32,126 nucleotides of DNA, taken from SLFT01 sp964493075. Its GTDB lineage: Bacteria > Hydrogenedentota > Hydrogenedentia > Hydrogenedentales > CAITNO01. Within the stretch, counting starts at the first letter, position 1; every line of letters starts with the position of its first letter. Under the pieces are notes generated by a model, which saw nothing but the letters and a program-made list of their open reading frames with translations, was not told where the DNA came from and ran no database searches. Positions 1 to 7,902 of this stretch are shown here, piece by piece. The stretch lies in contig CAZBNU010000023.1 in assembly GCA_964493075.1 (NCBI GenBank), positions 1-32,126 of the forward strand, in the 5' to 3' direction. Both the position numbers and the translations under genes were made by a program.

Positions 1-351
1 GAAGGGGTCCTTGGTGCCGCCACGCAGGCCGCCCATGGAATCGTTACGAAAAACCCGGGGCATGTCGCCCAGCAACGGTGTGAAGAGTTCCTTTTCGAGC
101 ATGTCATAGTCTTCGGGCAGGTCTGCCCCGGCCACGCCCATGCCGATGCCGGAAATCTGGTCAAGGGTCAGTTGCGCCGTCTCCAGAGCGCCGTCAATGG
201 CTTTCTTGATTTCCTTGTGCGCCGCCGGTACGCCGTAGCATTCATAGTTGCCCGCGCCAGCACGTCCAAATCCCAGCACACTGCCTCGGTCGTCGCCCGC
301 CAGAGCGAAGGTCTTTGTGCCGCCTGCATCAAGTCCGAGATAATACGCCAT
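1..351 (-). CDS. BadF/BadG/BcrA/BcrD-family ATPase, N-acetylglucosamine-kinase-like (5' part only)
   Basis: The N-terminal 117 codons are present; the gene runs off the left edge. Translation from the ATG at 351 begins MAYYLGLDAGGTKT, the phosphate-1 motif of the ASKHA (actin/sugar kinase/Hsp70) fold. It continues with GIGMGVAGAD, typical of the BadF/N-acetylglucosamine kinase family, cytoplasmic enzymes that phosphorylate amino sugars or related substrates with ATP. The catalytic Asp region is partly seen (FRNDSMGGLRGG near residues 102-113). The substrate cannot be told from this fragment. The start is the first in-frame ATG that keeps the whole motif. It lies downstream of cpoB on the same strand but is separated from it by a terminator-like hairpin and an inverted repeat, so it is probably a separate transcription unit. 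Confidence 0.85.
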   Translation of the reverse strand, partial: MAYYLGLDAGGTKTFALAGDDRGSVLGFGRAGAGNYECYGVPAAHKEIKKAIDGALETAQLTLDQISGIGMGVAGADLPEDYDMLEKELFTPLLGDMPRVFRNDSMGGLRGGTKDPF

Positions 352-380
352 AAGTTGTTAAGTCCTTTCCAAAACTGCAT

Positions 381-451
381 TGTGGTGCAGACTTCAAGCC
401 TGCAGAACAGGTAGGCTGCTAGAAACAAGCAGGCTTGAAGCCTGCACCACA
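381..451. repeat. Nested inverted repeat (REP-like) between the kinase and cpoB
   Basis: Arms 381-403 and 429-451 are complementary at 22 of 23 positions around a 25-nt loop. The right arm also contains its own 17-nt palindrome (GCAGGCTT-G-AAGCCTGC). The nested symmetry and intergenic position resemble dispersed REP or MITE-like elements. No second copy is seen in the window. Confidence 0.7.
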
Positions 452-466
452 GTATTATAAACAAAT

Positions 467-496
467 CGGGCGCGGAAACATCTTTCTCCGCGCCCG
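467..496 (-). terminator. Terminator-like hairpin after cpoB
   Basis: A 10-bp perfect GC-rich stem (arms 467-476 and 487-496) has a 10-nt loop. On the minus strand a moderately T-rich run (ATTTGTTTAT) follows. It lies about 30 bases after the cpoB stop, so it fits an intrinsic terminator of the pal-cpoB unit. Confidence 0.6.
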
Positions 497-527
497 GTAA
501 ACACGTTGGTGTAAGTATATTAAAAAA

Positions 528-1502
528 TCAACTGCCGCGCAATTTTTGCAGGTCGGCGCGTGCCTGGTCGGCAGCGGGACTTATGGGGAACTGTTCGATA
601 ACCGCTTCCATAAGCCGCTCCGCTTGTGCTGTTTGACCGAGACGGGAATGGGCTACCGCCTGGTTGTGCATGGCAAAGGGCACCTTGGTGCTGGTGGGAA
701 AGTTGCTGCGCAATCCCTCAAACGCCTGCACCGATTCCGCGTACTGCTCCATGTTCATCAGGCATTTTGCCTTCCAGAACTGGGCATTTGCGCTCAGGTT
801 CTCGTCCTCGTTCAGATGCTTTGAGAGATAGGCGTCAAACTGGTTCAGCGCTGTTGCAAAATCGTCCCGGCTGTAACTGCGTTGCGCTTCTTGGTACAAG
901 GCTTGCGGATTTTCCTGACCGACTGCTGGCGCTACGGTTGCCGCTGCATATTCCGATTCGGTGGCTGCCGCTTCGGATACCGCAGGGGTCTCAACCGGCG
1001 TTGCAGCCGCTGTTGTTCCTGCAGGTTCCGTAGGCACAGGCGCACTGTCCAGCAGCTCATTGCGCGCGGGGGTTTGTGATGGCGGCTGTTGCAGAGTAAC
1101 AGGGCCTTCAACAGTGACTTGGCCGGGCACAACATCACGCACAGGGGCCGCCGCAGTACCGCTGGACACGGTTAATCCCCAGTGCCGATACAGGGTGGCG
1201 CGCATTTCGCGCAGTTCCCGGTTGAGGGTATCCAGCTTCTGCTGGTTCTCCTCAATCAGTCCGCGCAACATGCGTGTCTGCTGGTCGCTTTCATCCACCC
1301 GTGCCAGCAGTGTGGCCGTGGTTTCATTCAACCTTCCGACGGAATCTTCCAATTCCTTGTCCAGCTTCACCATGCGCCGATGGGTATCGTACACGGTAGT
1401 CTGCATCTGGTTGCCGCCGGTGGATTCACATCCTGACGCGATAAGCACACACGCCACGGCACCAAACACCAGCCATCTGAAATGTCTCGTCATTTTCTTC
1501 AT
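528..1502 (-). CDS. cpoB: CpoB/YbgF-like Tol-Pal periplasmic coordinator, lipoprotein form
   Basis: A protein of about 324 residues beginning MKKMTRHF. It has an N-terminal membrane segment ending in a lipobox (LIASGC), so it is predicted to be lipid-anchored rather than soluble as in E. coli. A coiled-coil stretch follows (about 40-115: regularly spaced Leu/Glu/Arg, as in the YbgF trimerisation domain), then a Pro/Ala/Thr-rich linker (about 120-205). The C-terminal TPR domain (about 210-324) has the YbgF-type ALYQEAQRSY and FEGLRSNFP repeats. In known systems CpoB links the Tol-Pal constriction machinery with peptidoglycan synthesis. It lies 36 bases downstream of pal, so the two are probably co-transcribed. 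No tolQRAB genes are in the window. ATG 1502 is preferred, but ATG 1493 and a longer start at 1523 are possible. Confidence 0.82.
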   Translation of the reverse strand: MKKMTRHFRWLVFGAVACVLIASGCESTGGNQMQTTVYDTHRRMVKLDKELEDSVGRLNETTATLLARVDESDQQTRMLRGLIEENQQKLDTLNRELREMRATLYRHWGLTVSSGTAAAPVRDVVPGQVTVEGPVTLQQPPSQTPARNELLDSAPVPTEPAGTTAAATPVETPAVSEAAATESEYAAATVAPAVGQENPQALYQEAQRSYSRDDFATALNQFDAYLSKHLNEDENLSANAQFWKAKCLMNMEQYAESVQAFEGLRSNFPTSTKVPFAMHNQAVAHSRLGQTAQAERLMEAVIEQFPISPAADQARADLQKLRGS

Positions 1503-1538
1503 CCCATTCTGGTTGCGTGGCAATACGCCACATCCATG

Positions 1539-2081
1539 TTAGCGGGCGCGGTTAAATTCTACACGCCTGTTCTTTGCCCATGCAGATTCGTCGCTGCCCA
1601 GCGTCGCCGGGAACTCTTTGCCGTAGCTGATGGTGATCAGGCGGTCGCCGGAAATGCCCATCTGAATAAGGTACTGACGCACGGCAAGGGCGCGGCGTTC
1701 GCCGAGGGCAAGGTTGTATTCCTGGGTGCCCCGTTCGTCGCAGTGACCGGCCAGCTGCACGACCACTCCTGGGACATTCTTGATCTTTTCAGCGTTCTCA
1801 CGCAGCACCGCCATGGCGTCGGCACGCAACGCATTGCTGTCGTAGTCAAAATACACCGTCTGCAATCCATATTGGCTGCCTGGATCAAAAATCAGTGTAG
1901 ACAAATCCAAGTCCGGCAACCCGTCACCGGTGGTTGTCGTTTCGCTTCCGGCGAGGTCGCTGTCGAAGCCCGGATCAAGTGTCTCAATGGGGCGCTTGCT
2001 TTTGCAACCCGTCATCATGCCCAGTGCCACCACTACTGCCAGACATACCAGCAGTGTCTTCGTTGTTTGTGTCGTCTTCAT
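1539..2081 (-). CDS. pal: Peptidoglycan-associated lipoprotein Pal
   Basis: A 180-residue protein. The signal peptide ends in lipobox GMMTGC at about residues 20-25, so it is an outer-membrane lipoprotein facing the periplasm. The C-terminal OmpA domain (about 75-180) starts YFDYDSNALR and includes LAGHCDERGTQEYNLALGERRA, the meso-diaminopimelate-peptidoglycan binding signature of Pal, and ends KNRRVEFNR. The length matches Pal of Proteobacteria. The start is fixed by GGAG five bases upstream of ATG 2081; a longer frame to 2210 lacks a signal peptide. Pal binds TolB and anchors the outer membrane during constriction. The neighbour cpoB supports this identity. Confidence 0.93.
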   Translation of the reverse strand: MKTTQTTKTLLVCLAVVVALGMMTGCKSKRPIETLDPGFDSDLAGSETTTTGDGLPDLDLSTLIFDPGSQYGLQTVYFDYDSNALRADAMAVLRENAEKIKNVPGVVVQLAGHCDERGTQEYNLALGERRALAVRQYLIQMGISGDRLITISYGKEFPATLGSDESAWAKNRRVEFNRAR

Positions 2082-2132
2082 GGTTTCTCCGAAACTGTTT
2101 CGCCTTTTGGGCGGTGCCATAGAACATTTGCC

Positions 2133-2179
2133 GCTACAGGCCACTCCTGTAGCATAGCAAAACCAGTACCTAACATCAA
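2133..2179 (-). promoter_or_regulatory. Candidate sigma70 promoter and hairpin upstream of pal
   Basis: On the minus strand TTGATG (2179-2174) is separated by exactly 17 bases from TATGCT (2156-2151), each matching four of six consensus bases. Overlapping the -10 and the expected transcript start is an 8-bp perfect inverted repeat (arms 2133-2140 and 2146-2153), which could be an operator or a 5' UTR hairpin. Confidence 0.42.
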
Positions 2180-2379
2180 CTTCCCTGACCATCTGCGGAC
2201 AGGTTACCACTAAAGCCGCCGTTTTTTCATGTACTGACAGTGAAACAACAGGTCAGGTAATCACTGACGACAGATGGGTAACTATCCCCGAATACTTCAA
2301 GAGGTAGTGATTAAATACCTGAACTCCCCGTTAAGTTTCCAAACAAAAAAACTATTTGTAATGGAGATATTTACAGGTG

Positions 2380-3300
2380 TTATTTTTCGCAGACGCGATA
2401 GTACATGCGGTTTGCGGTGCGCACCATTTCTATCCGTTTTTCAGTGATCAGCTCTTCAACGTATTTTAGGGCTTCGTTGCGGTGAATGTTCAATCCTGCG
2501 GTAACATCGTCAAGGGAGCAGGGCCGCCGACGCAGCATGGCCTCTACGGCATCCCGTGTCGCGGTGAACCCCGCCTGCTGGTGTACATTTTTGTAATCGG
2601 CAATCACTTCTGCTTCGGGATCAAAATAACGGCACAGGGCTTCCAGTTTTTCCCGGGTAACGGTCATCGCAAATTCTTCTGCAGGCGGGCGGGTTACCGT
2701 GTTTAACTGAATCCGGTCCGGTCGGATTTGTTTTGCGTAGGCCGCAATGCTTTTTATCTCTTCAGCGTCCGCCGTATAACCGCTGAGGATAAAGACTTCA
2801 AGCCAGATTGCGCCCTTGAACCCATCCCGAAACGTGATCAATCCGTCCAGCATCTGTTGGAAGGACAGGTTGGGATGTGGCCGGTTAACCGCGCCAAACA
2901 TCAGCGGATTCCCGGCGTCAAGCGACGGCACAACGAGGTGGGCGTTGGCAATATCCCGCCGCACCTCCTCCTGCCACAGCAGCGACCCGTTGGTCAGTAC
3001 GGCGATGGGGATGGTAGTGAGAGACCGTATCCCGTCAATAACCGCGCCGATGTCGGCACACAAGGTAGGTTCTCCGGAACCACTAAGCGTAATGTAGTCC
3101 GGCTTCGCGGCAATTTTTTCTTTCACCTCCTCCAGCACATCGTTCACCGAAACCCAGTGTTGGCGTTCCATGGTTTTATGGGTTGTGCGGCCCAGCTGGC
3201 AATAGACACAGTCATAGGGGCAGTATTTGAAGGGCACAAGGTCCACGCCGAGCGAACGCCCAAGCCGCCGGGACGGGACAGGTCCGAAAACAGAACTCAT
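2380..3300 (-). CDS. Radical SAM protein, COG0731 type, with C-terminal winged helix
   Basis: A 306-residue protein beginning MSSVFGPVPSRRLGRSLGVDLVP, the hallmark start of COG0731 radical SAM proteins. The 4Fe-4S/SAM motif CX3CX2C is at about residues 27-34 (CPYDCVYC). The SAM-binding SGSGEPT loop is near 73-79. The last 60 or so residues form a winged-helix-like domain. Family members have no settled reaction, but in anaerobes they often sit beside NifX-like and MBL-fold genes, as here. The start at 3300 removes a low-complexity extension to 3459 that overlaps the upstream gene. AAGGAA precedes it. It is the last gene of the eleven-gene operon, 16 bases after the MBL gene. Confidence 0.85.
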   Translation of the reverse strand: MSSVFGPVPSRRLGRSLGVDLVPFKYCPYDCVYCQLGRTTHKTMERQHWVSVNDVLEEVKEKIAAKPDYITLSGSGEPTLCADIGAVIDGIRSLTTIPIAVLTNGSLLWQEEVRRDIANAHLVVPSLDAGNPLMFGAVNRPHPNLSFQQMLDGLITFRDGFKGAIWLEVFILSGYTADAEEIKSIAAYAKQIRPDRIQLNTVTRPPAEEFAMTVTREKLEALCRYFDPEAEVIADYKNVHQQAGFTATRDAVEAMLRRRPCSLDDVTAGLNIHRNEALKYVEELITEKRIEMVRTANRMYYRVCEK

Positions 3301-3316
3301 AAGTTGCTTCTTTCCT

Positions 3317-4144
3317 TTAGTCGTCAATTTCCATGATGGTGCCAACGGGACAGGGCGCATACCGGTCGGGAAACGCCTGCCACAACTGCGCCATGGCGAC
3401 GAAGCCGGTGCAGTGGGCAGGGTGCAGCCGCTGTACTTGCAGTTCCTGCAGGAACGCAATTGTTTTGTCTATCCGTTCCTGACTGGCTGCTACCAGATGC
3501 GTGCCGCCGAGCACAGCGTAGATAGGGACATTATCCGTAAGATTCCGGATGTATTGGAGCGTATTTACAATGCCGGCGTGGGCGCACCCCAGAACAACCA
3601 CAGTGCCAGCGCTGGTTTCATAATATAGGGCCTGGTCGTCAGGGAAAGTGTCGGGCTCACTGCAGTCCCTGTCAAAGAAAAAGGGGCCGCCACTGTCTTC
3701 ATAATCTGTGAACCGTGGAACAGTGCCCGTGGCAAAAATGCCGGGGAACACCTCCGTTGGCTTCTTGGTCATCACCAGTCTCACGCGGTCGCTGAGTAAT
3801 TCTTCTGCAGGCTGCGGCATGCCGATTTCACGGCGCTCCCCGTCGCGGCAGACATACCGCGGTGTGAGCGCCATGGGGTGCAGAAACACCGGAGGCAGGT
3901 TCGCCGCTGTAAGCGCATCCACCAGACCGCCCGTATGGTCAAAGTGGCCGTGGCTCAACACAATCGCTTCCGTGCTTTCAAGGGGCACATTAAGGGCATG
4001 GGCGTTGTGTTTCAGGCAATAGCCCTGCCCCGTATCAAACAGGATGTTCCTGCCGTTGTGTTCAATCCAGAAGGCCAGGCCGTGTTCGGCCAGAAGCCCT
4101 TTCTGCGAGGCTGTGTTTTCACAGAGCACAGTGATGCGCGACAT
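3317..4144 (-). CDS. MBL-fold metallohydrolase, dihydropterin-phosphate-synthase-like
   Basis: A 275-residue protein of the metallo-beta-lactamase superfamily. The metal-binding motif is LSHGHFDHTGG at about residues 63-73. Later ligands are in VLGCAHAGIVNT (about 186-197) and at the C-terminal HPAHCTG. The layout (ILFDTGQG, LHPMAL, GGTHL) is that of the archaeal MJ0301-like subfamily annotated as 7,8-dihydropterin-6-methyl-4-(beta-D-ribofuranosyl)aminobenzene-5'-phosphate synthase. That activity is not assured in bacteria. AAGGAGA upstream sets the ATG at 4144. It starts 12 bases after the PLP enzyme's stop. Pairing with a NifX-like protein and a COG0731 radical SAM protein is a recurrent anaerobe combination. 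The substrate is unknown. Confidence 0.85.
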   Translation of the reverse strand: MSRITVLCENTASQKGLLAEHGLAFWIEHNGRNILFDTGQGYCLKHNAHALNVPLESTEAIVLSHGHFDHTGGLVDALTAANLPPVFLHPMALTPRYVCRDGERREIGMPQPAEELLSDRVRLVMTKKPTEVFPGIFATGTVPRFTDYEDSGGPFFFDRDCSEPDTFPDDQALYYETSAGTVVVLGCAHAGIVNTLQYIRNLTDNVPIYAVLGGTHLVAASQERIDKTIAFLQELQVQRLHPAHCTGFVAMAQLWQAFPDRYAPCPVGTIMEIDD

Positions 4145-4156
4145 GTCGCTCTCCTT

Positions 4157-5299
4157 TTACAGGGCTGCCAGCGCCTGCTTCAAATCGTCTATGATGTCCC
4201 CTGCGGGCTCAATGCCCAGCGAGAGGCGCACCGTGTTTTCCCGCACACCGAACAGGGTGCGTCGTTCCGGCGGCAGGTACAACATGGTGGTAAGATAAGG
4301 AATGCAAATCAGGGATTCCGTGGCGCCCAGGCTCACGGCGTGATAAATCAATTTCAAGTTTGAGATAAACTTCTTCGCATCTTCCTGCGAGTCACCCACA
4401 TCAAAGGCCATCAAGCCGCCAAAACCGCGCTCCATCTGTTTTGCGGCAACTTCGTGGCCGGAATCCTCCGCAAGGCCGGGATAGGAAAGGCGGGAGATTT
4501 TCGGTTGGGCGGCAAGGTATTCGGCTGTTTTCTGTGCATTGTCCGCCATGGCGGCAGCACGTAGTTCAAAAGTCTTCAGCCCGCGTGCGAGCAGAAACGC
4601 GCTGTAGGCATCCAGCGTGGTGCCGATGGCCTGGCGGGTAAACCAGAGCGCGTCATACCGTTCCTTGGAGCAGGCAATGGCGCCCGCCATCAGGTCATTG
4701 TGTCCACCGAGCGCCTTGGTGGCGCTGTGTACGACGAGGTCGGCGCCGAATTCCAATGGCCGCTGGTGGTAAGGCGTCGCGAAGGTATTGTCCACCACCA
4801 TCAAGATGCCTGATTTTTCTGTGGCGGCGCGCACCTGGGCAAGATCGACTGTTTTACAGAGTGGGTTGGACGGACTTTCGAGAAAGATCATGCGGGTGTT
4901 GGGGCGCAGATGTTCTTCAATCCGGTCGGCATCAGCGGCGTCCAGCCAGGTGATTTCCACGCCCAGCCGTTCCAGTATGAGGCATACCTTGTAGTTTGCG
5001 CCGTAAGTGTCATGAAAGATGATCAGATGATCGCCCGCATGAAGCCAGGTAAGGAACACCATGGTGCATGCTGCCATGCCGGTGGTGCAGACAACGCAAT
5101 CCTCCGCCTTTTCAAGAGCGGCAATGGCATGTTCCACCTTGCGCACCGTCGGGTTATCGTCACGGTGATACGTGTACCCGTCAATTTCACCATCCGTGAT
5201 CTGGCGCAGCACCTCGAAAGAGGCATATTCATAATTAACGGCATTGACGATGGGCGTCACCATGGGACGGTTGCCGTAGGGTGTAAGCGGATCGGACAT
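4157..5299 (-). CDS. PLP-dependent trans-sulfuration enzyme (cystathionine gamma-synthase / methionine gamma-lyase family)
   Basis: A 380-residue fold-type I enzyme of the Cys/Met metabolism family. Seen motifs are the phosphate- and substrate-binding YHRDDNPT at about 44-51, TTGMAAC at 72-78, the cofactor Asp in MVVDNTFATP at about 167-176, and the PLP lysine K195 in SATKALGGH. The length matches the family (about 380-400). Members catalyse gamma-replacement or alpha,gamma-/beta-elimination on sulfur amino acids, and some release H2S or methanethiol. Which reaction applies cannot be decided by eye. Its start is two bases after the stop of the 109-residue gene, showing translational coupling. 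In this operon it might supply sulfur or a cysteine-derived substrate to the HydG-like enzyme, which is inference only. Confidence 0.9.
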   Translation of the reverse strand: MSDPLTPYGNRPMVTPIVNAVNYEYASFEVLRQITDGEIDGYTYHRDDNPTVRKVEHAIAALEKAEDCVVCTTGMAACTMVFLTWLHAGDHLIIFHDTYGANYKVCLILERLGVEITWLDAADADRIEEHLRPNTRMIFLESPSNPLCKTVDLAQVRAATEKSGILMVVDNTFATPYHQRPLEFGADLVVHSATKALGGHNDLMAGAIACSKERYDALWFTRQAIGTTLDAYSAFLLARGLKTFELRAAAMADNAQKTAEYLAAQPKISRLSYPGLAEDSGHEVAAKQMERGFGGLMAFDVGDSQEDAKKFISNLKLIYHAVSLGATESLICIPYLTTMLYLPPERRTLFGVRENTVRLSLGIEPAGDIIDDLKQALAAL

Positions 5300-5301
5300 G
5301 A

Positions 5302-5631
5302 TCAGTATTCCTTTTGTTTGACCGGTTGTTGAACGTTATTGCGTTGTTCTTTGTCCAGAGCAAGTTCTTTTTCCAAACGTTCTGTGAGCGCACAGAGTGA
5401 ACGCACAAAGCACTCTTCCTTTTCTGGTAATAGCGTACCATGCCAAAGAACCGCAATGGTATAGGTCAGTTGAATTTGTTCGGGCCTGCCCAGGCGGGGC
5501 TGTCCGTATCCTGCGAGATAATGGCGGCGTTTGCCCACGCTTTCAGCAAGATAAACCTGATGAAGTCCCAGTGTTTCGCAAAGTCTGCGGCATTCTGCAA
5601 CAACAAGTTTTTCTGTGGCGGGCGTAATCAT
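5302..5631 (-). CDS. Unknown 109-residue protein encoded directly after the HydG-like gene
   Basis: I do not recognise this family. The protein is mostly helical in composition, with cysteines at about 14, 18, 75 and 80 (ECRRLC and ECFVRSLC) and a central basic/Gly segment (GKRRHYLAGYGQPRLGRPEQ). The charged C-terminus ends in a Gln/Lys-rich tail. There is no signal peptide or membrane segment. The ATG lies two bases after the HydG-like stop, and its own stop is two bases before the PLP enzyme. Such coupling on both sides argues for a real gene whose product works with one of its neighbours. It does not look like the ACT-domain TM1266-type hydrogenase regulator, nor like HydE or HydF. Confidence 0.75.
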   Translation of the reverse strand: MITPATEKLVVAECRRLCETLGLHQVYLAESVGKRRHYLAGYGQPRLGRPEQIQLTYTIAVLWHGTLLPEKEECFVRSLCALTERLEKELALDKEQRNNVQQPVKQKEY

Positions 5632-5633
5632 AA

Positions 5634-7166
5634 CTAAAAATGTAGATCCCGTGTGGTATCGTTTTTCATGCGCTCAAGGTTAACCCGTGTTTTTTCGGCC
5701 AGTCCAGGCGCATGACCGTCAAGCCACATTAAGTAACGGGGAATAATATGTTCTGCGCCCACCTTTCGTGTCGCATCGGAGCCGTAGTCATCCAGATACT
5801 CTTGAAAGGTAAGAATGCCGTTGGCGATACAGAAGTTTTTTACGGTTGCATGTTTTGCCAATGGCATGAAATTTGCCCCTGTACGTCCTTCACGATAGCC
5901 CGCCGTGCAGAAGGACGGCAGGTACCCCTCGTGGCAAAGATCGAAAAGAAAGTCATCCAGGCTGCGTGTGTCTGCCAGCATGAATTGCTGGCGGTCCGGC
6001 TGATGTTCCAGATTCATTTGTGCATAGCCGCCGACAGCAATGCGCGATCCCGCGTCCACTTGGGAAACACCGCCTTTCTTCATCACCTCCCGCCTTATAT
6101 CCGGCTTTTCTCGTGCTGTTAATATGGAGCCTGTATAGGGGCACATCAGCCGGATAATGGCGACGATTTTCTTAAAATCCGCATCACTCACCTGCCAGGG
6201 CGAATGGCTGGCAAAAGGCGTTCCCGAAGCAGGTTCAAGGCGTGGATAGGAGATGGTGTGGGGACCCACACCGAAATCCTTTTCCAGCGCCATGGCGTGA
6301 TAAAGCAGGCCAAGCAATTCAAAGCGCCAATCGTACAGACCCAACAGTACCCCAAGCGCCACATCGTCAATGCCCGCTTCCTGAGCGCGGTGTTGCCCGA
6401 ATACACGCCAGTCAAATTCACCCTTCAAAGACCCTTTGGGATGTACCCGCTCATAGGTGGGCTGGTGGTAGGTTTCCTGAAATATCTGATACGTACCGAT
6501 GCCCACCGAACGTACCTCGCGGTATTCCTCAAAAAACAAGGGCGCAGCGTTTACATTAGCACGCCGTATTTCACCGGGACCGTCCTTAAACCGGTACGCA
6601 GCGGCAATGGTGTCGCGAATATACTGGAAGTCGTTTTCCGGGCTTTCGCCGTAAACCATTATGAGGCGTTTGTGTCCGGCATTTACCAGAGCGCGGAATT
6701 CTGCGTCCAGTTCATCTCCGTTGAGCGTTTTTCGCATAACGGAATCGTTGCCGTCCCGAAAACCGCAATACACGCAGTTATTCACGCAGGGACTGGAAAC
6801 ATAAAGCGGTGCGAAAAGCACGATGCGGTTGCCGTAGACTGTCTGCTTAATCCAGTCGGCTGTTTCAAATATCGCCTCCCACAGTTCGGCATCCGTAACC
6901 GCTGTCAGTGCCGCTACTTCCGCAGGTGCGAGCATATCGCCCACAGTGGCGTTGGCGCGTGCCTTGGCGATGATGTCGCGAATAGCTTCGCGCGAGGGCT
7001 GGTTGTTTTCATCCAACACGCCGTGTATCGCTTTGTCGTCAATAAACCGTGCATATGGTATTTCTTTTTCCCATGCACGAATGCGTTCAAGTCGTGTATC
7101 ACGCCATTTCAGGTCTTCCTTGGTGGCGTGGCAGCTGGTATTTTCTGCCGTTAATGAATTAGTCAT
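5634..7166 (-). CDS. HydG-like radical SAM tyrosine lyase with an altered auxiliary-cluster motif
   Basis: A 510-residue homologue of HydG, the [FeFe]-hydrogenase maturase that cleaves tyrosine to p-cresol, CO and cyanide on iron. Motifs: CX3CX2C at C127/C131/C134 (CVNNCVYC), GIGTYQIFQETYH with H234 matching the conserved histidine that binds the labile fifth iron, and FGVGPHTISYPRLEPA at 298-313. The C-terminal auxiliary-cluster region has C420 and C446 at the canonical CX2CX22C spacing. The middle cysteine is G423 (codon GGC at 5900-5898), one base away from TGC. No hydE, hydF or hydrogenase gene is in the window. The length is near that of HydG (about 470), with some N- and C-terminal extra residues. 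ThiH is the nearest alternative but lacks this C-terminal region. It sits mid-operon between a methyltransferase and the unknown 109-residue gene. Confidence 0.9.
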   Translation of the reverse strand: MTNSLTAENTSCHATKEDLKWRDTRLERIRAWEKEIPYARFIDDKAIHGVLDENNQPSREAIRDIIAKARANATVGDMLAPAEVAALTAVTDAELWEAIFETADWIKQTVYGNRIVLFAPLYVSSPCVNNCVYCGFRDGNDSVMRKTLNGDELDAEFRALVNAGHKRLIMVYGESPENDFQYIRDTIAAAYRFKDGPGEIRRANVNAAPLFFEEYREVRSVGIGTYQIFQETYHQPTYERVHPKGSLKGEFDWRVFGQHRAQEAGIDDVALGVLLGLYDWRFELLGLLYHAMALEKDFGVGPHTISYPRLEPASGTPFASHSPWQVSDADFKKIVAIIRLMCPYTGSILTAREKPDIRREVMKKGGVSQVDAGSRIAVGGYAQMNLEHQPDRQQFMLADTRSLDDFLFDLCHEGYLPSFCTAGYREGRTGANFMPLAKHATVKNFCIANGILTFQEYLDDYGSDATRKVGAEHIIPRYLMWLDGHAPGLAEKTRVNLERMKNDTTRDLHF

Positions 7167-7192
7167 AAATGAATTCTTTCTTGAGGGTTATT

Positions 7193-7879
7193 TTATGATC
7201 GCTGTATTTCTGCAATCATAAGCGGCGCATTGGGGTGTACCATTGAGTGTAAAGGTTTTGAATCTATGTCTTCGGAATAATCTTCCGGGTCAGAACCGAT
7301 CATGCGCACCTCACCAAATGGACGCAGTAACTGAAGCAGTTCTTCCTGAGAATAGAGAGTTCCTGAAATATAGGGTTCCCGTTTTTCAGTAAGACGGCGG
7401 TGGTTGAGTGTCGCATGACGATTCAAGGTTCCAATAAGAATACGACCGCCTTTCCTGGTGCAGCGTGCCATTTCCCGTAGCGCCCGTAAGGGGCTTGACA
7501 CAAATTCGATGACAGTTACGGCGGTCACTACATCAAAGGCGCCAGTATCAAAAGGCAGAGATGCGCATATATCCCCTTTTTGGAATTGCAAGCCTTTTCG
7601 GCTGTACGAGCGTGCCTGCTGCAATTCCTCCTCCGATATATCCACGCCCACAACGTCATATCCAAGTTTGGCAAAAAAACGGCTCCAGTGTCCTGTGCCA
7701 CAGCCAGCATCAAGTAGACGCGATCCGGTCTTCTCTGGTGAGAGAAACTGAAGGAGGTTTGCTTTTTGGACCCAGTCGTTGGCCATGCCCACCGGTGTCT
7801 CGTACCAGAAATCATAGGTCGTTGACATAGCGCTGAAGTCAAATGGGATTTTTTCAACTATGTTATTTTTAGTATTCAT
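7193..7879 (-). CDS. Class I SAM-dependent methyltransferase
   Basis: A 228-residue protein. Motif I is LLDAGCGTGHWS at about residues 54-65, motif II VVGVDISEEEL, and motif IV FDVVTAVTVIEF. This is the Methyltransf_11/25 Rossmann core of UbiE-like small-molecule methyltransferases. The N-terminus (FDFSAMSTTYDFWYETPVGM) resembles family members acting on small or metal/metalloid substrates, but the substrate cannot be assigned. ATG 7879 is chosen over the TTG three bases earlier. The gap to the DsrE gene is 23 bases and to the HydG-like gene 26, within the operon. Similar methyltransferases lie near NifX-like genes in some anaerobes. Confidence 0.82.
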   Translation of the reverse strand: MNTKNNIVEKIPFDFSAMSTTYDFWYETPVGMANDWVQKANLLQFLSPEKTGSRLLDAGCGTGHWSRFFAKLGYDVVGVDISEEELQQARSYSRKGLQFQKGDICASLPFDTGAFDVVTAVTVIEFVSSPLRALREMARCTRKGGRILIGTLNRHATLNHRRLTEKREPYISGTLYSQEELLQLLRPFGEVRMIGSDPEDYSEDIDSKPLHSMVHPNAPLMIAEIQRS

Positions 7880-7902
7880 CAACCAGGAAGTTTGCTTTCC
7901 AA

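Noticed and set aside
1482..2213. 243-residue plus-strand open frame opposite pal
   Set aside because: It is the antisense of a well-supported lipoprotein gene and shows no motif or ribosome-binding site.
5634..7166. ThiH (thiamine tyrosine lyase) identity
   Set aside because: The C-terminal auxiliary-cluster region with CX2/X22 spacing, the ETYH iron ligand and the length fit HydG better, and no thiamine genes are nearby.
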